Source: an uncultured Flavobacteriaceae bacterium (lineage in GTDB: Bacteria; Bacteroidota; Bacteroidia; Flavobacteriales; Flavobacteriaceae). From it: a DNA stretch of 37,314 nt. Both the position numbers and the translations under genes were made by a program. Numbering within the stretch: position 1 is the stretch's first letter; each line of letters begins with the position of its first letter. The notes beneath the pieces were generated by a model. It was not told the DNA's origin. It made no database searches and worked only from the letters and a program-made list of their open reading frames with translations. The DNA lies in assembly GCA_913043275.1 (NCBI GenBank), contig CAJWLL010000019.1, positions 1 to 37,314 on the forward strand, written 5' to 3'. This document shows, piece by piece, positions 35,408-37,314 of the stretch.

Positions 35408-36940
35408 ATGAAAAAAGCTTTATTACCCATAACTTTAATCACCATATTATCAGTATTAATCTATTCTTGTTCATCAGGTGATGATGACTCAGCTCCTCCA
35501 AGTGTGATTCAAACTACAACCCCTGAACCTGAAGAGACAACTACTCAATACAACTTAACCATTTCAGCTGGAGCAAACGGATCAGTTTCATCTTCGGGTG
35601 GGTCTTATGCTTCAGGAGAAGTAATAACTGTAGAAGCTATTGCTGACGAACATTACATGTTTGTAGAATGGGAACCAACCGGAGACAAAATAAATCCATT
35701 ATCAATTACTTCTTTACCTAACCTCCCAAGTTATAAAGCCATATTCGGACCTATTGTTTATCGTACCATAAAAAAACAAAATAATGTTTTTTTCAATAAT
35801 ATGAGTGATTTGAATAAAAATACCTCGTGGTTTAAAACAAATGTAAACTTCAATAAGTTTGAAAGAAATCAATTCAACAATTTTAACTGTTATAGAAATA
35901 CTAACGGGTTTGACGAAGTAATAGAGTCTTGTGTTGGAACAGAAGGTTACTTTAGAGAGACAGGCGGATATATTTTTAGTGATTTTAATTCTGATGGTTA
36001 TCTTGACTTATGGCATCATTTTATGAAAAATCCATGGCCTGCTAATACTAACGGTAAGGATGTTTTTTTTAGTTCATACTATGGAAATGATAAAGATATT
36101 GATAGTATTTACAACTCATTAACTCAAATAAGAAAACAAGTATTAACGGACTTTGATAATGATGGATTTAATGAAATGATGTTATTTTCAAGTGGGTTAG
36201 ATGCAGAGCCTTTTCCTGGAGACTCTTTAGGGATATTTATCCCAAGCAGGAGAAAATATATTTTCTTAGCAGATCAAATTAAATTTTTTCATTCGGGAGC
36301 AACTGGAGATATCAATAATGATGGTTTGATTGATATCTATTCTAGTCATAACGGAAGGTCATCACCTGTATTTTATATTAATCAAGGAAATTTTAATTTT
36401 AATTTAATTGATAATTTGATTGTCAATTCTCCTGATTTTAGTAATGAGGATTCATGGGGTTATACTGATGAATTGTTTGATATCAATGGTGATGGAAAAT
36501 TAGATCTCTTAACGGGGAGATTTTTAATTACTCAAAATACTGAAAATAAATTTAATTGGAATGACAGAATTTCTCTGCCATTAAACTCAGAAATTGGTGC
36601 ATTAGACTTTGATTTCATAAACCTAAATAATGATGATCTTATTGATATTATTGTTTCTAGTCAAAAAAATTTTTACCAAGGTTCTAGGATCGATATTTTA
36701 ATTCAGAATCAAGAAGGTAATTTCGTTAATAGAACATCGGATTATTTCGACTCATATGAGTTTGATGGTAATAACATGTGGTGGAAATGGCTATACGTTA
36801 TTGATTTTGACGATGATGGTGATTTAGATCTATACGCAGATGGCCTTTACGGGGATTCATTTAATCATGGGCGAGACCAACTTTGGTGGGAAAACAATGA
36901 TGGAACTTTTACAAAACAGCACATCAAAAATTTTTACTAA
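35408..36940 (+). CDS. Surface-type lipoprotein with InlB-like beta domain and VCBS/FG-GAP repeats, frame broken at 3' end
   Basis: This 510-residue protein starts at ATG 35408 with a lipoprotein signal ending IYSC (Cys21), followed by SSGDDDS. Acidic residues right after the lipid Cys resemble the Bacteroidota signal for surface export. Residues of about 47-110 form an InlB B-repeat-like domain (ISAGANGSVSSSGG, FVEWEPTG). Six calcium-loop repeats of FG-GAP/VCBS type follow at residues 192, 248, 301, 358, 405 and 466 (DFNSDG, DFDNDG, DINNDG, DINGDG, NLNNDD, DFDDDG), spaced about 50-60 residues as in beta-propellers. The frame stops at 36940, just after an A5T5 tract, while the same fold continues in the +1 frame, so it looks disrupted. 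It may bind glycans or surfaces. No partner is visible. Confidence 0.8.
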   Translation: MKKALLPITLITILSVLIYSCSSGDDDSAPPSVIQTTTPEPEETTTQYNLTISAGANGSVSSSGGSYASGEVITVEAIADEHYMFVEWEPTGDKINPLSITSLPNLPSYKAIFGPIVYRTIKKQNNVFFNNMSDLNKNTSWFKTNVNFNKFERNQFNNFNCYRNTNGFDEVIESCVGTEGYFRETGGYIFSDFNSDGYLDLWHHFMKNPWPANTNGKDVFFSSYYGNDKDIDSIYNSLTQIRKQVLTDFDNDGFNEMMLFSSGLDAEPFPGDSLGIFIPSRRKYIFLADQIKFFHSGATGDINNDGLIDIYSSHNGRSSPVFYINQGNFNFNLIDNLIVNSPDFSNEDSWGYTDELFDINGDGKLDLLTGRFLITQNTENKFNWNDRISLPLNSEIGALDFDFINLNNDDLIDIIVSSQKNFYQGSRIDILIQNQEGNFVNRTSDYFDSYEFDGNNMWWKWLYVIDFDDDGDLDLYADGLYGDSFNHGRDQLWWENNDGTFTKQHIKNFY

Positions 36941-37181
36941 GCGAAGATTTGTTTCTAGTAATACTGCTTTAAATAAGATTGACGGATATTATCATTTTGA
37001 AACAGAACATTTAAGTGATATGGGAGAAATGATGACAATTGACAAAGATGGGGATGGAGATTATGATCTAGTTCCCAAAGATGTAAAGGTTTTTTGTTGT
37101 TATGGGAGCGAATATGACTTTGTTTCAGATTTGTATTGGGAAAATACAGGTGGTCAATTTATTAGAAGGATAAATGATTAA
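36930..37181 (+). pseudogene. Out-of-frame 3' remainder of the VCBS lipoprotein gene
   Basis: In the +1 frame, coding-like sequence continues across the upstream stop and carries a seventh calcium loop, DKDGDGDYD (from 37041), and the closing LYWENTGGQF that matches the WENNDGTF ending of the upstream repeat. Removing one base from the A5T5 tract (36926-36935) fuses both parts into about 590 residues. It may reflect a real mutation, a reversible homopolymer switch, or a sequencing error. Confidence 0.65.
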
Positions 37182-37314
37182 AACCCATTGAAGTCTCATT
37201 TAGAGATATTTCCTATAAGTTACGAGGATGAGGTTTGTAAGTATGTATCCAAGCATATAGGAAAGAACGTTGACTACGACATTGTATTCAAAGAGATAAG
37301 CTAAAAACTTCCTA
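37182..37314. other. Right-edge sequence, no clear gene
   Basis: An open stretch directly follows the stop at 37181 in the same frame and runs to TAA at 37302-37304, with TTG at 37188 as its only plausible start. Its 38 residues (ending DYDIVFKEIS) are not recognisable. The rest looks non-coding. Confidence 0.3.

Noticed and set aside
36926..36940. Programmed -1 frameshift at the AAATTTT-type heptamer
   Set aside because: The downstream coding sequence is in the +1 frame, which a -1 slip would not reach.

Overview
The window looks like a chromosomal segment of a Bacteroidota bacterium, most likely a marine member of the Flavobacteriaceae. The DNA is AT-rich and many exported proteins carry short hydrophobic signal peptides ending in Ala-Gln. 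A GLPGLI-family protein is paired with a carboxypeptidase-like/TonB-type outer-membrane barrel. Several upstream regions carry the Bacteroidota -7 box TAnnTTTG. The N-terminus of the 2-oxoglutarate dehydrogenase E1 resembles flavobacterial homologues. This assignment is inferred from gene families, not from a marker-gene search.

Positions 1-17315 form a glycan-degradation locus. A plus-strand run (1-9104) encodes a 5'-truncated GH20 hexosaminidase, a vanadium-dependent haloperoxidase-like protein with all three metal-site motifs, an unassigned (alpha/alpha)6-type glycoside hydrolase, a sialate O-acetylesterase-like SGNH esterase and a GH78 alpha-L-rhamnosidase-like enzyme. Next come a minus-strand DNase I-fold phosphoesterase, a minus-strand sulfatase, a plus-strand CE15 glucuronoyl-esterase-like protein, and a tight minus-strand operon of a Tat-signal Gfo/Idh/MocA oxidoreductase, an EamA transporter and a second sulfatase. 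Together these suggest attack on a sulfated, acetylated glycan containing rhamnose, hexosamine and uronate. No SusC/SusD pair or dedicated regulator is in view, so the locus may extend beyond the left edge.

Positions 17498-21908 hold the GLPGLI/outer-membrane barrel pair and a small exported alpha/beta esterase. Positions 21971-34931 are mostly housekeeping: etfBA, an SCP2-domain protein, fadB-fadA for beta-oxidation, an error-prone polymerase V pair in the order umuC-umuD, sucA-sucB for the 2-oxoglutarate dehydrogenase complex, a retropepsin-like protease and a TatD nuclease.

The right end (35089-37314) starts with a tRNA-Ser(GGA), followed by a hairpin and a short direct repeat. It then carries a surface-type lipoprotein with VCBS/FG-GAP calcium-loop repeats whose frame is broken at an A5T5 tract. 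This resembles the edge of an integrated accessory element, although no integrase is visible.

No CRISPR array, rRNA gene, insertion sequence or transposase was recognised. No gene-free stretch exceeds 300 bases.
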